This document shows, one piece after another, positions 33,187 through 44,935 of a stretch of DNA of 64,000 nt. Under the pieces are notes generated by a model. The model saw only the letters and a list, made by a program, of their open reading frames with translations. It did not search any database and had not been told where the DNA came from. The first letter of the stretch is position 1. Each line of letters opens with the position of its first letter. Source of the DNA: Pisolithus tinctorius (taxonomy: Eukaryota; Basidiomycota; Agaricomycetes; Boletales; Pisolithaceae); NCBI GenBank assembly GCA_024663395.1, contig JANFAH010000020.1, positions 1,116,001-1,180,000 of the forward strand, in the 5' to 3' direction. The translations under genes and the position numbers were made by a program.

Positions 33187-33884
33187 TGTTACGCTCTCAG
33201 CTTACGTGTTCCCTTTTTCGTCGTTTGCCCCTAAATTGCCCGGTCACATGTGTCACGTGTCTCGTCACGTTGCTTGTCCTCGCTGTGGTCGTCCTCAGTC
33301 TGTTGGCATGAAGAGCCCTTGGATCACCAGCAGTGGTGGTATTTCCAATACCAACTGATGCTGCGGATGCCGTCATCACTCTGACTCACAGCTGTGCTCG
33401 CAGCTGATGGACGTATGTTTCGTTTATGACTACTTCCTGCTCCGCCCGTTTCTTTGACTCATAGATATTGCTCGCTTGTCTGTTTCCCTTCAGTTGGTGC
33501 CACTGCCCCTCGCTGCGGACGCAGTCCGCAGCCGGTTTGGCTGTCCCCACAGCACCTGACTCCTTCTGTTTCACCATTTACTTGTATATGACTAATTGTG
33601 GATGTGTATACGGTACAAACCTGTGAAGGGTATATAAGATAGAGGTACCGTATCATGTATCCTCAGTTTTTCAATATCTTGCAACTCCGCTATCATTTTT
33701 GACTCGTCCCTCTGTCTGTCCTCCGTGCGAATCTTCAAAGGATTTGCCAGCAGAACAAACCTTTGCCGGTACTCGTCAATAACAAGTGGAGCCATCAGGG
33801 GTTACGACAAGTTCAGCCCATAGATATACCTTGTGACATTCATGCCTAGTCCATTTGACGAAGTCACTCGTTGCGAGCATAACA
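33187..33884 (+). repeat. 3' LTR of the plus-strand gypsy element
   Basis: The LTR is 698 bp with the same boundaries as the 5' copy. The right target copy TTGTG follows at 33885-33889. Confidence 0.92.
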
Positions 33885-34398
33885 TTGTGACTCTATTAAA
33901 TGATATTAACGACAGGCCCGTCTTTATGTTTCAACAGTGGTACATCTTGCTATTGACAGGCCCATCCATATGTTGTGACAGGGGTATGGCTTATGATGAA
34001 TGGGCCCATTTATATGTTGCAACACCATAAATGATATTCCTCCCAGGCCTGTCCTTATGTTGTGACCCTCTCCATGTTATGATAGGCAGGCCCACCTTGA
34101 TGTTGCAACAGGGGTGTAACCTACCAGGACGGGCCTGCCCATGTCTTACAGCAGCTCAGTATTCTTAATTGGTCATGGGCCCATCTAAATGTTTCAACAT
34201 CCTTACCCACCATGGGCCCTCCCATATGTTGTGGTAATGCACTTATGGGCCCATACATATGTTGCTCACACTTTAGTCCCTCAGGCCTGTCCATGTGTAC
34301 TGGCTAATCTATTTAGGTGGGCCCATCTTGGGGTCTATATAAGTGCTGGTGTTTTGGCGCACAGGCTGCCCATGTGTTGTGACTAAGTGTGACTACAC
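33885..34398. repeat. Right arm of the palindrome, outer part
   Basis: Inverted counterpart of the outermost left arm (19525 to about 20035). It ends GTGACTAAGTGTGACTACAC. Compared by eye it shows about a dozen differences over some 330 bases, many CG/TG/CA, clearly more than the inner arm. Confidence 0.85.
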
Positions 34399-34404
34399 TA
34401 TGTG

Positions 34405-34803
34405 GGCTCTCACTATGCTGTGCTGCCTGATGAAGGCGCCCCTCAGGGTGACCATGACCTCGAACCAGGTGATCCCCATGGTGCCCTCATTCGTTCCCAG
34501 CCCTGGCTTACCGTTTCCGCCACTCGCGCGCTGATCTTCATTGAGGCAGACGAGCCTGTCGGCTTGATTTGCTTCAATGGGGTTGGTATGGCCGAAGTGT
34601 CGACTTGTGCGCTCAGTGTCAACGACAATGACACGGTGGTCAAAGGCCAGGAGATCGGCATGTGCCACTTCGGTGGATCTTCCCATGTGCTTATCATCAG
34701 TCCGCAGGTGAAGATACGCTTCGAAGATATCGATGATCAGCCCATTACACCAGGCCGCCACTACTGGGTCAACACGATCATCGGCAGGGCCACTAAGAAT
34801 TAA
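34405..34803 (+). pseudogene. Phosphatidylserine-decarboxylase-like gene, C-terminal part
   Basis: This continues the gene cut at 19517. GSHYAVLPDEGAPQGDHD and DPHGALIRSQPWLTVSA lead to LICFNGVGMAEVSTC and MCHFGGSSH. In this family the enzyme cleaves itself at a serine of the G-S-(S/T) motif to form the pyruvoyl cofactor, and GGSSH is in that position. The frame is intact to TAA at 34801-34803. Separated from its N-terminal half by 14.9 kb, it cannot give a normal product. Confidence 0.8.
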
Positions 34804-35872
34804 TTTAAACTGTAATGGTGAACTTGAGCTCGATGGCGCGGTGATTTGAGCTGGTTAAGCGCTGAATATCATCGTAAGATACAGTTGAGAGTTAGGGATC
34901 ACCTTTCTGCAATGTCATGTACCGTTAGTGCATAGGGAGTCTGTTTCAAGCGTTTGAATGTAACCCTTCGCTGGGTGAAGCCAGAGAGGAACACAGCCCT
35001 CTTGATACTATGCCGCGTGGTCACCCCATCCGTAGCGGCCTTACGCTCAGCACCAGAAGACTATCGTAGCTCTCTGTCAATATCGGAGATCTGCGAAGCC
35101 TATTGGAATAGCGGTTCATTACAACCTCAGAGCTGGTGCGACCGCTGGCCGGTTAAAGGGTTATTCAGTATTGATCCTGGTTACGACGCGTGGCTCTGCT
35201 GTCTAGCTTGCAACGTTTGTTCAATGGAACAGGCCGCATGGACGAGATCTGATTCAATCAAGGTAGAATCGAATGGGCTCTAGAGGAGGCAGTGTTCCAG
35301 ACCTCCAAACCGGGGTTGCGTGGAACGTCCAAGCCATACTTGAGGACGCTTCTTACCTGGGCGACGGATTATTATACTGAGCGAGTAGATTCAAAACGGC
35401 GGTACTGGTCGGAATACATGCGGGGAATACTTGACCGGGTCCAGACACCTTTGGGCGTGAATTCTACCAGCGCATATCAAACCACGGATATTTGTTTTCC
35501 CACACTTACCTGCGCTCTCAGCGGGACGCCGGGAACACGAGCATCGTGTTTTCTAACAAAATATCACCCTATCACCACGCACCAAGAAACCGTCTTCCTG
35601 AAGATAGTATACCTCAGTTTTTTTTTGCATGACGCCGCCGAAATCTTGGCACCTTTCAGGTCATGAGCGGCCCAACCTGAAGGCTTTCACCCACCTCGTA
35701 AAGCCCGAGACCTGAGTTGACCCGCCGTGGGACTCCTGGCTGGCTGTGCCTTGCGGAGGGCACCTTTTCGTAATTGACGTAATATATTGCACAACGTGGA
35801 CCATCTCAGCACGTGGCCTACCACACATTTCCGTACCATAATCGGAGAACTCTGCTTCAGCCTCTGCATACG
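34804..35872. other. Intergenic between the decarboxylase remnant and eIF2D
   Basis: Open frames of up to about 120 codons occur, but none resembles a known family and they overlap in several phases. The last 60-70 bases (AACTCTGCTTCAGCCTCTGCATACG) resemble the leader upstream of the duplicated eIF2D fragment near 7945-7968, so they probably belong to the eIF2D 5' region. Confidence 0.4.
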
Positions 35873-38154
35873 ATGTTCAAGAAGCCCTTGTCTAATCTGA
35901 AGACATCTGGTGAGTCACACGATACGGTCCAGCCCCAAAGCAACCCACCTACTCGATGTCATCAAAGCCCCACTTCGCAGCTCCGACAGGCGCAAGCTCA
36001 GACAGCGCGTCATAGCGGCGTACAATGTATCCCCTGAAATCGGGGACGTTCTCGTACCAGAAGGACTCCTATCTCAGAAGTTCACGACAAATATGAATGA
36101 GCAGGGTGTACGTGCATCGCTTTGAGTCTAGCGCGTGGCTTGTTCTGGTCTCTGATCCCCTATCAGGTCGCGTACTGGTCACCCGATGGTGATCCTCTCT
36201 GGTTTAGCCTTGGAAAGGGCGCGGACGAGCTCATTCCTACGGGTATGTGGTTCACACTTAGGCACCAAACACCTGACGATCCTTTGTGTCTGACACGTCG
36301 CGTTAGTATACACACTATGGAAGAAGTATGACTTGCTTCCGTGTATCACAACTCCAGCCTCGGTGATACCTGTCCTAGTTGGAGGGGCTGATCTCATGAT
36401 ACCTGGAGGTAAGTAAGCACGTATCGCACCTTTCTGCACGCGCACGCGCAATTTCCACAGTTGTCCAGATCCCTTCGTCGCAGACAGTGGTACCACCGCA
36501 ACTAGTGGCTATCGCAAAATACACCAGCGACTCCCCTACCACACGTGGACCACCGTTGGCAATCGGAGTTCTAGCAGCGGATCTTGACAAATTGAAAGCT
36601 GGAGGGAAGGGGAAAGCAGTGCACCTCCTGCATAGCTGGAAGGACCATTTATTTGCTATTGGAAGCAAGGCGGATCCTCCGGGGGTAGTTGAGATACAAG
36701 AAACCGGTGAGAGAAATGAGGGAAAGGAGGGAAAAACAGCCGAGACAGATGTCGTTGAACAGGACAAACCGGGTGCAGAAGTTCAGGAAGCCGAAGGTAC
36801 GGAGGAAGGCAATGCAGGACCTCCCGTGGAATCGACACCCGGGCATTCGGTTCAGCAACGTCGTCCAGCGCCTCAGCTCTCCAAAGAAGGCGAGTCTTAC
36901 TTGAATTGCTGTTGTAATGTGGCTTAAGCAGAACAGAGGTGTCCACCATATTACGCAATGCTGTATTGCAAGCAATACATAGTACCCTCAAGTCCTTGCC
37001 AACCTCATCATTCCCGATACCCGCGGGCACTTTCTACTCGTCGCACATTCTACCTTACCGACCCGCGTTTGTCCGCAGACTCGTACCCGAGACAGATAAC
37101 CTCCCTACAGCATCAGGGGATGATGGTGGCACGTCGGAGTATCCGCTGATAGACATCAAACATTCCACCTACAAGTCTTTGGCTGCCTTCCTCAAAATAT
37201 TGGACAAGCAGGGTATCTTGACAATCAAGGACATGAAACCGGAACCTCTCGTAATGAGTGTCTCCGTGTCCCACGCCGAGGTTCTGTCTCACACTCCGTA
37301 CGTGTCACTCCGTGATGTGCAACTCAAGGGAGAAAAGCGGGAGAAGAGAGAAGAGGAGGAGAGGGCCCGAGTACATGAAATGGATATCAAGGAACTGTGG
37401 AAACCACACGCAGCGAGCGGGTCAGAAAGATTCTTCTCAGAAGGGGGTTTTGAGTAAGTGATGGCGAAGGAAAATATGATGGACTAATGACTGATCTTGT
37501 CCCAGCTCTTCAGCCATGTACACGCACGCGGAGCTGAAAGCGACGGTGATCAAGTACATCACTGATCACCAGTTGACTAATGCGTACGATCAGTCGTATG
37601 TCAATGTCAGCCAGGACGAGGTTTTACTTAGTACACTGGCTAGGAAGAATGAGAGTGGTGAGAGTCTGGAATTTTTGAAGCGTGAAGAGGTGGTACAGAG
37701 ATTGTCGGAAAAGATGCAGAACTGGTACGAGATACGGGCAGAAGGTCGGGACCCTCTGCTGAGGTATGTACTTTCAGTTGTACTCCCTGCGAGTTTGTGT
37801 GACATATCCCAATAGGAAGGGACAGCTGAAACCCATCTCTGTGGTAGCCAAGACGAGACAGGGTAGGAGGGCGAATACGCTCATATCCGGTTTTGAGTCG
37901 TTCTTGCTGGAAGCTGAAGAGATGGCAGAGGAGCTGAGGCGCATCTGTGCAGGTGCCACTGGAGGTGTGTGCGTTCACCTTTAGACTATAGTCTCATTGC
38001 TGAGTATTGTACAGTGTCACCCTTGCCGGGGAAACCAGTGAGGTCGGAAGTGTTGGTGCAGGGGAAGCAGACCAAAGCTGTGGTGGAATTTTTGCTATCG
38101 AGGGGAGTACCAAAGAAGTGGATAGAAACTGCCGACTTGACGGGCAAGAAGTGA
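35873..38154 (+). CDS. TMA64: Translation factor eIF2D (ligatin / Tma64), nine exons
   Basis: Inferred exons are 35873-35909, 35968-36107, 36167-36242, 36307-36408, 36461-36889, 36937-37453, 37506-37763, 37816-37964 and 38015-38154. Phases all agree, giving 615 aa (human eIF2D is about 584). Domains in order: N-terminal DUF1947-like region (MFKKPLSN ... FSLGKGADELIPT), PUA (VIPVLVGGADLMIPG, PLAIGVLAAD, LLHSWKDHLF), acidic linker, winged helix (EEVSTILRNAVLQAI), SWIB/MDM2 (YTHAELKATVIKYI ... residues about 425-515) and SUI1/eIF1-like (LKPISVVAKTRQGRRANT to the C-terminus). The family acts in cytosolic non-canonical initiation and recycling of 40S subunits after termination. Intron 5 requires a GC donor (AAG|GCGAGT). 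A decayed 5' duplicate lies at 7930-18010. Confidence 0.9.
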
Positions 38155-38242
38155 AATGCTTGTACTTTGATGTTGTTATTTCAATCAAGTTGTACTTGGT
38201 ACCCACGCATCCTAGCCAGACCCATCAACTGCCACTACCGGT

Positions 38243-40163
38243 ATGATTCTGAACCCAGCGACACCCGTCGCGCTGCTCGCCATTCTACGTGTGTCGGACG
38301 TTCGCTCCGACATTCCACTGTGTCTTACGAATAATTTCTATGGAATCTTCGGCCAGCAGTCCGTATTCAAGATACCCGACTCCTCATGCTTTGAGCTGCT
38401 CCCGAACACCGTTGACGAGGGTTCGGTGGTCCCTTTGTACTTGCCAGAGGATGGGCCGCAACAACTAGTCTGGATACAGGAATCATCCATCCACAACTCC
38501 CTCCGGACGCCCGAATACGAGGCTGAAGTTGCGAACTTCGTCGACTGGCTACTCTATGTGAAGCATATCGCATATCCCGACGGGCAGACCGTCCTATTTG
38601 AAGACGAGAAGTCTGGCCCGGTTTCTCTCGTCTATCGCACTGCCAACTCCGGCGTTGTCGCTGTTGCCGACCAGGGTGCTGCGCATATCCTGTCTACTCG
38701 TCTACCTCGGTTCTGGAAAGCTTCGCCTATCCCTGCATCGCCTGTATCGTACCTCCCCGTTCCAGATGCCGCAATCGAGCGCGTCCGTGATCTCCTTGTT
38801 TCCCTTCGATTCGACGCTCTCGTCGCAGGCATCGTCAATGGAATCTCCGTGGAACAGATGCGCAAGGACATCCGATACCTTACCAACGAAGACGGAACGT
38901 CGGGAATTGCCTCTAGACATTCGTTCCACCACGGCTCGAGGGTCGCTGGCGAGTGGTTGAAGACACAGTTCGAGGATGCGGGCGCAAAGTGCAGGTTCAT
39001 GCCATTCCTGGAGGGCTTCGCGCCCAATGTCATTTGGTAAACTTCTGTATCAACATGAGGTCTACCCTATAACTTTCTGACATCGAACTACAGTCGATAC
39101 GATGCTAAGACGGAGAGCCTTGATACCGTACTTATCTCCGGACACTACGATTCCCGTGGTTCTTTCGGTATGGAACGAGTAAGTCAGGAGAATTCGTTTA
39201 GGTTGGTTTCCTCGAATCTTCTCTATTTCACAGGCACCGGGCGGGAACGACGATGGTTCAGGGACAATCTCAATTCTCAATATCGCACGACGGATAAAGC
39301 AAACTGGTATAACCTTTAGGAGAAACGTCGAACTAGTTGCCTTTGCTGGCGAAGAACAAGGTTTATTTGGATCGAAGGCGTATGCCAGTATGTTACATTT
39401 TTCTCCTGATCACAAATTTATCAATAATTTACGCTGCTGGCGATACTTCGTAAAGGGGAACTGCGTGGGCGAGGTGCGAATATCACTCTCATGATCCAGG
39501 CAGATATGCTTGCGTATCATGCTCCCGGCGAACCTCCTCAACTGGGTTACCCACAATCGTGAGTGTTGGCCTTTCATGCACTGTGCACTTACATATCTTC
39601 TACAGCATCGGCACCCCCGAAGTGGCACAGCTTGTCTCCAACATTTCTGCCATTTACAGTCCCGAACTCACAGTTGGGTCTACCACTGTCTGCTGTAGCG
39701 ATCATCAGGTGCGACACCGTGCCCCTCTCAACTCTCCCATATGAATATGAACACTCGTGCTTTTCTGGTGGAAAGTCCTTCCATGAACAAGGATTCCCTG
39801 CAACTCAACTCTTCGAGCGTGTGGGACCAAGTAAGATGCTAAATACACAACACTGTTTTGTCTGGGTTAACTGACTCCAATCCTTTCAGTTGCTGACCCC
39901 ATGTACCACAACAGCGGTAAGTAACACCCATAACCATCCTGGAGATATGCGTAGATGCGTCATGGCAGGGGACCTCAGCGATAGACCGGGATACGACTTG
40001 AACCAGGTCCGTTCGATCTGCAAAGTCCAGGTACGTCTCTTCCCTTTCCGCGCTAGTAAGCCGATTGAGTGTGACTTCTCTGAAGTTCGCTACGTTACTC
40101 CATGCTGCTGGTTTCGATCTCCCTGAGGGTGTGAATGTAGAGGATCTGGAGAAACTTGATTGA
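38243..40163 (+). CDS. M28-family zinc peptidase (aminopeptidase type), nine exons
   Basis: Inferred exons are 38243-39036, 39094-39178, 39234-39387, 39456-39558, 39606-39708, 39776-39830, 39890-39916, 39969-40030 and 40086-40163; phases agree and the product is 486 aa. M28 zinc site: His282 and Asp284 (SGHYDSRG), Asp299 (APGGNDDGSG), catalytic Glu333 and Glu334 (AFAGEEQGLFGS), Asp361 (QADMLAYHAP) and His438 (MYHNSGD). Fungal homologues are mostly secreted or vacuolar aminopeptidases. The N-terminus (NPATPVALLAILRV) is only weakly signal-like, so location is uncertain and an upstream exon is possible. It starts 88 bases after the eIF2D stop on the same strand. Exon 7 is only 27 bases. Confidence 0.85.
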
Positions 40164-42497
40164 CCATTTATATCGAGCACGCATGGAGTGGTGTCGATTT
40201 TCCTGGAAACAGTTCATGGACAGCGCTCGTGGAAGAGTGCTTATACTTATGTTTATGTATATTACACTTATCTGATCGAACATGTTCACCCGCGTGGTGC
40301 ATAGCAGAAGATCGAAGGTCTGAAGCACGAGTGTTCATCGTGTCTAGGCGTTCGAGGTGCACCAGTGATCTTGTGCACACAGAGGGCAACTTAACAGCTT
40401 ATTATACTCGGGGAGTCACTTTAGAATGGGACTAATACACAAATGACCCTACTCTACGGCGAAGGTGCTTTCAATCACCCCTTGGATTCCCAGGATTGTT
40501 TCATGTACAAGAGCACACATTATGTACATACATTGAGGTACTACTACAACGTCAGGCAAGGAAACCTGTCACAGTGAGGAGCTGGCCAGTGCATGCATTG
40601 GCTGCGTCATTTCCGTTAACATCACGATCGTCATCACTGGTCAACGAGTTAAACTTTTCCGAACGAAAGATATGAGGACATATTTACCATCATCACCCCC
40701 ACCCCTTCGGGGTGACAGTTACACAATATCCAGATTTGTTAAACCACCGATGCGGAGGGGGGTTGACTGCTTGTACTCGGAGTAGAACCTGGGTCACCCA
40801 CAGCGGGGGTGTCCCTAGACCACTTGGCTTTCTCCGCTTCCCGAGCGGCAAGCCATAACTGATGTTTTGATGTCCCTGCTCCTGCATCAAGCATGACCCT
40901 AGAGCAATATGAATTCTTGGATTCATAACGGCGTGATATACCAATGATGTTACCTACCGCTGCAAGTGATCTTGATCATCACCTGGGTTCGTTGAGCATT
41001 TAAGAAAGTAAAGGTGCGGGAAAGCCTGCTGACGGTGGTTATGACGATGCTCAAGTATGTGACATAACTTGCCTTGATGTAACCTTCCTTCCGAATGTGA
41101 TCAACAACCTGAACCATGTTAAATGGCATTTAGGAAACTATGAAGTTGGCTCGCCTTTGGTAACAGTTGGCCCATTGCTGCACAGACCCCCCACCAACAA
41201 AGCCATAGTATCTATTAATGAATGGTCCATCTTGAGCATCAAAAGGTAACAAATTGATGCCATCCTTGCCTTTCCTGTGATGTCCTCCTCCAGTGCTTGT
41301 TGTTCATCCTCATCCTTTGTTGCATCGAGTTTTGCTTGAAGTTCCTCTATCTTTTGAACCATGGAAGGAGTATTCAGTTGCCTAAAAGCCTTGGCATTCA
41401 AGACATGCGCTACTGAACATTGGTGGATATGGTGCTGACCTGTCGTAATTGATGTTGGTCACTGGATTTCTCCTGATACTAGGGTGCAATGAATAACAAG
41501 AAAACAGTTTTGAAGTCAAAAAAGTACTCACAGGTACTGATGTTCAAGGTATGCATTTAAAAAGGTAGTCTCTATGTGTTCAAGTAGCTTTCGCAGTCGG
41601 AGTTAGCCCCTACTTGAATATACCAATAGCAACACTCACATCAGAACTCAGAGTTTGCGATATGGACTCCGACTCATGCTTTATTTTTTGCTTTTCATCA
41701 GCATACCGATGCGGTGCATCATACTTGGCACAAAGAATTTGGCACCGCCTGCGCAACGGAGACAACACAGCCTCGAAACATGGGTCCTGCGTAGCATTGG
41801 ATTGCGAGCTGCTTTTAAACAGGTGACAGGTCTTCGCAAAATTGGTGCATGACAACTTTGTTGGATGTGCTGGTAAGCCAGCCTCTAGAACTTCAATATG
41901 AATGTGTGGATATACTTAAGGTGATTTCCCAACCTTCCGCAGTGCAAACAGAAACCTTGCTTTTTGTCATCAAGGGGAGCCCCTTGAGGAATGTTATCTC
42001 GCCAATCTACATTAAATGGATGAGTGTTACGAGGTGTTGAGGAAATGAGTACGCACATAATTTCTCAAATGCTTGAGACCAAACAAGTCAGAGAAGAACC
42101 CGATCGCTCCGTCCTTTTGTTTTTCGTTCTGTTGCTATCCTAAGTGTGGGTATGTGATTCATAGATTTGTCCAACGAACCTCAGGCTTGTGGCAAGCTTC
42201 GGTTCCCGTAGGATGATGCTGCAAATGATATCATCAGCACAGGCGAACCGCATGTTAGAAGGTACTATATACATTTACGAGGGTATAGAAGTGCTCCCTA
42301 CATCCCGAGACACAGCCTCATCAGTAACACCACATATAGTATGCCATGGGCTTACCGAATACGCTTAAATTGTTCTCTTCTCGATACAGAAGGCAATTCT
42401 CTTCTCCAAACTTGTGGGCTTGCAAAGATGCATAACGGAGTCAAAATCCCTCGTTCTGTGGACTGGTTACCACCATCCAGTGTCAAGTCTGATAAAA
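40164..42497. other. No recognised gene
   Basis: Short minus-strand frames at 41401-41138 (helical, IEELQAKLDATKDEDEQQ) and 41855-41610 resemble nothing I know. A degenerate tRNA-like patch (minus strand, about 40840-40770) is described under findings. The rest holds nothing I can support. Confidence 0.35.
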
Positions 42498-44935
42498 TTA
42501 GAAGGTGAACAGGGCACGATCATTTGCAGGAGATTCACCTTCCCCTGAATCCTTTCGTTCTCCGTTATTATCAACTTCGTAGAGTTCTGAGCACTGTATG
42601 ACCGTTACCACCAAATATTTTCCTGCAAGACTGGTGGACAGGGCTCCCAATAGCAGGGAAAAATGTTCATTGGCAGGAAGAGAGAGGCCCTTAGGTTGAT
42701 GTAGGGCGAGATGATGTTTGCGCACACCTCCAAAGCCATATGCCACAGCGAGATCATCCCGATTTTCCGCATGATGACCTAGCCTAAAATAGCTGGATAC
42801 GCGGCAGTCCACATGACAATAAGCCGAGTCCTTGGGGTTGATGCCAAGGTGCTGCATACCCTCAAATATACTGCCAGTGCATATAAAATTGCCATCAGAA
42901 TAGTCTCCATAATCACCCAACTAATCATATCAGGTTCGACACACGTATGAGTATGCGTCGCATGACTTACCCCCATTCGTTGACCAGAACACTTCTTAAG
43001 CCAGGCCTCGTACCCATCCAGTCTCAACCCATATGAAAGGTGATCCATGTGCATAGGCTCGAGGGTACCAAGGGCATCCCAATCGTTTGATATCAGTAAA
43101 GGTGGTGAGATATGCACGCACGTGGGGGAGAAAGTACTATTAAGTGTGGTTGTCCATCCGTGTGGCCCATCGCAGCATCCTGAACATCGTTCGACATCGA
43201 TCATAACCTTGAGATTGTCCTCCTTCCGCTTACCCCAGACCACCCTCGCATCCCAGATTGACCGGGAAAGGTGGGCATACTTAACGAGGTGGCAAGAGGT
43301 GTCTTTTTGTCTGGGCATGTTCTGAGTATGTCCCGCACGTGCATCCCACATTCGACGATATGCTCTCCAGGCAAAGTCTTTCCAGTCCTTCTCTTGGGTT
43401 GGAGAGCGTCCGTCACCGATAATATGCACCCATCCCTGGCTGCCATAGTATCCAAGGCCAACTGCAAAGCGATATCCGGCGTCGATATTGGCATAGACTA
43501 TTATGACGAGATCATCTGTGAAGAGTGACAATGTGACGGTATCGCCCTTGAACTCGCGCGGGAAGGTCCCACAGCGGGAGAATCCATGGTACGAGGCACG
43601 CTTGTCGTCGAGTGTACAACCATGCCCTGTCTCATTGGTGTCTTGACGATGAGTAAGATAGAGTGTCTTGAACTCTGGGTATGTCTTGAGAGTGTCCTCG
43701 ATGCCAAAGGTCCTGTCAAAGCCGGATTCAGAGGATACCAAATCGATGGTGACCGGAAGAATATCATCATAGCTACATGCCAATGTAGCCTTGAAATGAG
43801 ACGGAGAGTCGCGAGAGGGAATGACAGGCAGGCACACTTGGATACCCGCATTGTTGACAGAGAATGTGCGAAACTGCTGGCTGAGTGACTGTGCACGCAA
43901 CTTCAGCCATGCAAGTTTGCACTCATGTAGCGAGGTGATCGAGATCTTCCTGAAGTCATGCCCGACCTGTCGGGGGTTGCCGAGCTCCTTCCAATCAATG
44001 TACCTGATTAGCATGTCTACAAATTCGTTGGATTTCACCCTTCTCACGCGACTGCAATACCGAAAGTCGCTCGGATCTTCTGCCAGGACACTCCCTGGCC
44101 GTGGAATCTCTGGGAGCCATGCGAATATGCTGTGGTCGCTGGATACACTGATTATTTCCAGTTGTAGCCTCTGGAATGCTTTCTCCCGCTCGCCGTACAA
44201 CATCGGCATGTTAACCTTGAAGAGCCCCATCAACGAGTATGCCCGATCTTCCACGTGTGTCGTTTCCCGGTCAGCTGCCCACGACATGATTTGTGCGACG
44301 CTGAAATGCTTCGCAGCCAGGCCATCCTTCAACACTTCCCATGGAATTCGCGTTATGTCCTCCAACGTGGGAGCAAGGCGCCATTTGTTGCCAATGGGCA
44401 CCCAGTCCTTGTTGAAGAACTCAACCTGATTTGGCGCGATGAGTTCCTGGAGTGTCCAGCCCCGCGTGAACCACACCGGCCAACCTTTGGACTTCTGAAA
44501 CTTGACGCCGTCTTGCTTGGTAGGGAAGACCGACTCATCCACGTCGTGGAGGTATGTATAGCACACCTGTGCGTTTTGATACCACCGATACATCGAATTA
44601 ATGGCTTCCGATAATTCCGAGCTGCTCCGCTTGTCGATGCAGCAGGTATCGATCCACAACCACTCGTGTCCATCCTTCCTCGCTTGCTCACAGCTTTTGA
44701 TGATCTTTTCGTAGCCGGAGCGCTGCCTGACCCTGGCCCTCTCACGCTCGTCCATCTTCATTAGCCCAGTCATCTCCTCGTAATCAACCTCGCTGTCCCA
44801 GCGATGCGACAGTATGGCATAGCGAGTGCCTTTGTCATCGAGCTCCTTCAGGATTTCGCGTTCGGGGTCGGCCTGCTGGATGTGCGTTTCCCGGTCGAGC
44901 ACAGCTTCCACGTCTAGTAACTTCATCTTCCTCAC
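42498..44935 (-). CDS. HET-domain (heterokaryon-incompatibility type) protein, two exons
   Basis: Inferred exons are 44935-42971 and 42920-42498, joined by a 50-base GT-AG intron in phase 0, giving 795 aa. The three HET motifs are present: RYAILSHRWDSEVDYEE (residues 38-54), EWLWIDTCCID (91-101) and WFTRGWTLQELIAP (155-168). Then follow the usual HET C-terminal motifs FSVAQIMSWAADRETTHVED and YSLMGLFKVNMPMLYGE (about 206-250). The remainder is variable; the second exon begins LGDYGDYSDGNF. HET proteins drive regulated cell death in self/non-self recognition in filamentous fungi; in basidiomycetes the role is less defined. No NACHT, WD or ankyrin region follows. The gene lies alone between repeat-free spacers. 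Confidence 0.88.

Larger units (their letters stand above)
25791..33884 (+). mobile_element. Ty3/gypsy chromovirus, 8094 bp, nearly intact
   Basis: The 698-bp LTRs at 25791-26488 and 33187-33884 begin TGTTAC and end ATAACA. The target duplication TTGTG lies at 25786-25790 and 33885-33889. Order is gag, protease, RT, RNase H, integrase with chromodomain, then a third frame, then a polypurine tract. The coding regions are interrupted only by three in-frame TGA codons (27928, 30258, 32048), each possibly a deaminated CGA. No tRNA-type primer-binding site is obvious after the 5' LTR. It inserted into the right arm of the palindrome. Confidence 0.92.
19518..34404. mobile_element. Giant foldback palindrome (with two later nested insertions)
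   Basis: This is an inverted-repeat element of about 5.9 kb without its insertions. The left arm is 19525-22333, the loop 22334-22551, and the right arm 22552-34398, interrupted by a solo LTR and a gypsy element. Both outer ends read GTGTAGTC...TTAGTCACAACACATGG going inward. GGCTCT abuts the element on both sides (19512-19517 and 34405-34410) within one split coding sequence, a candidate 6-bp target duplication; the outermost 6-7 bases do not pair. No transposase-like frame exists. Long, repeat-filled inverted arms resemble foldback transposons, so mobilisation in trans is inferred. Confidence 0.75.

Noticed and set aside
19525..34398. Treating the palindrome purely as an assembly artefact
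   Set aside because: The loop is unique, the arms differ by scattered changes and one repeat unit, and both ends abut matching halves of one gene. An artefact in the inner, near-identical part cannot be excluded and is listed as a test.
18506..34803. A psilocybin-type biosynthetic cluster, because of the PsiD-like gene
   Set aside because: No kinase, methyltransferase, P450 or transporter gene is nearby, and the PsiD-like family is broad and found in many basidiomycetes.
40770..40840. A functional tRNA gene on the minus strand
   Set aside because: Box spacing is too short and the acceptor stem does not pair convincingly.
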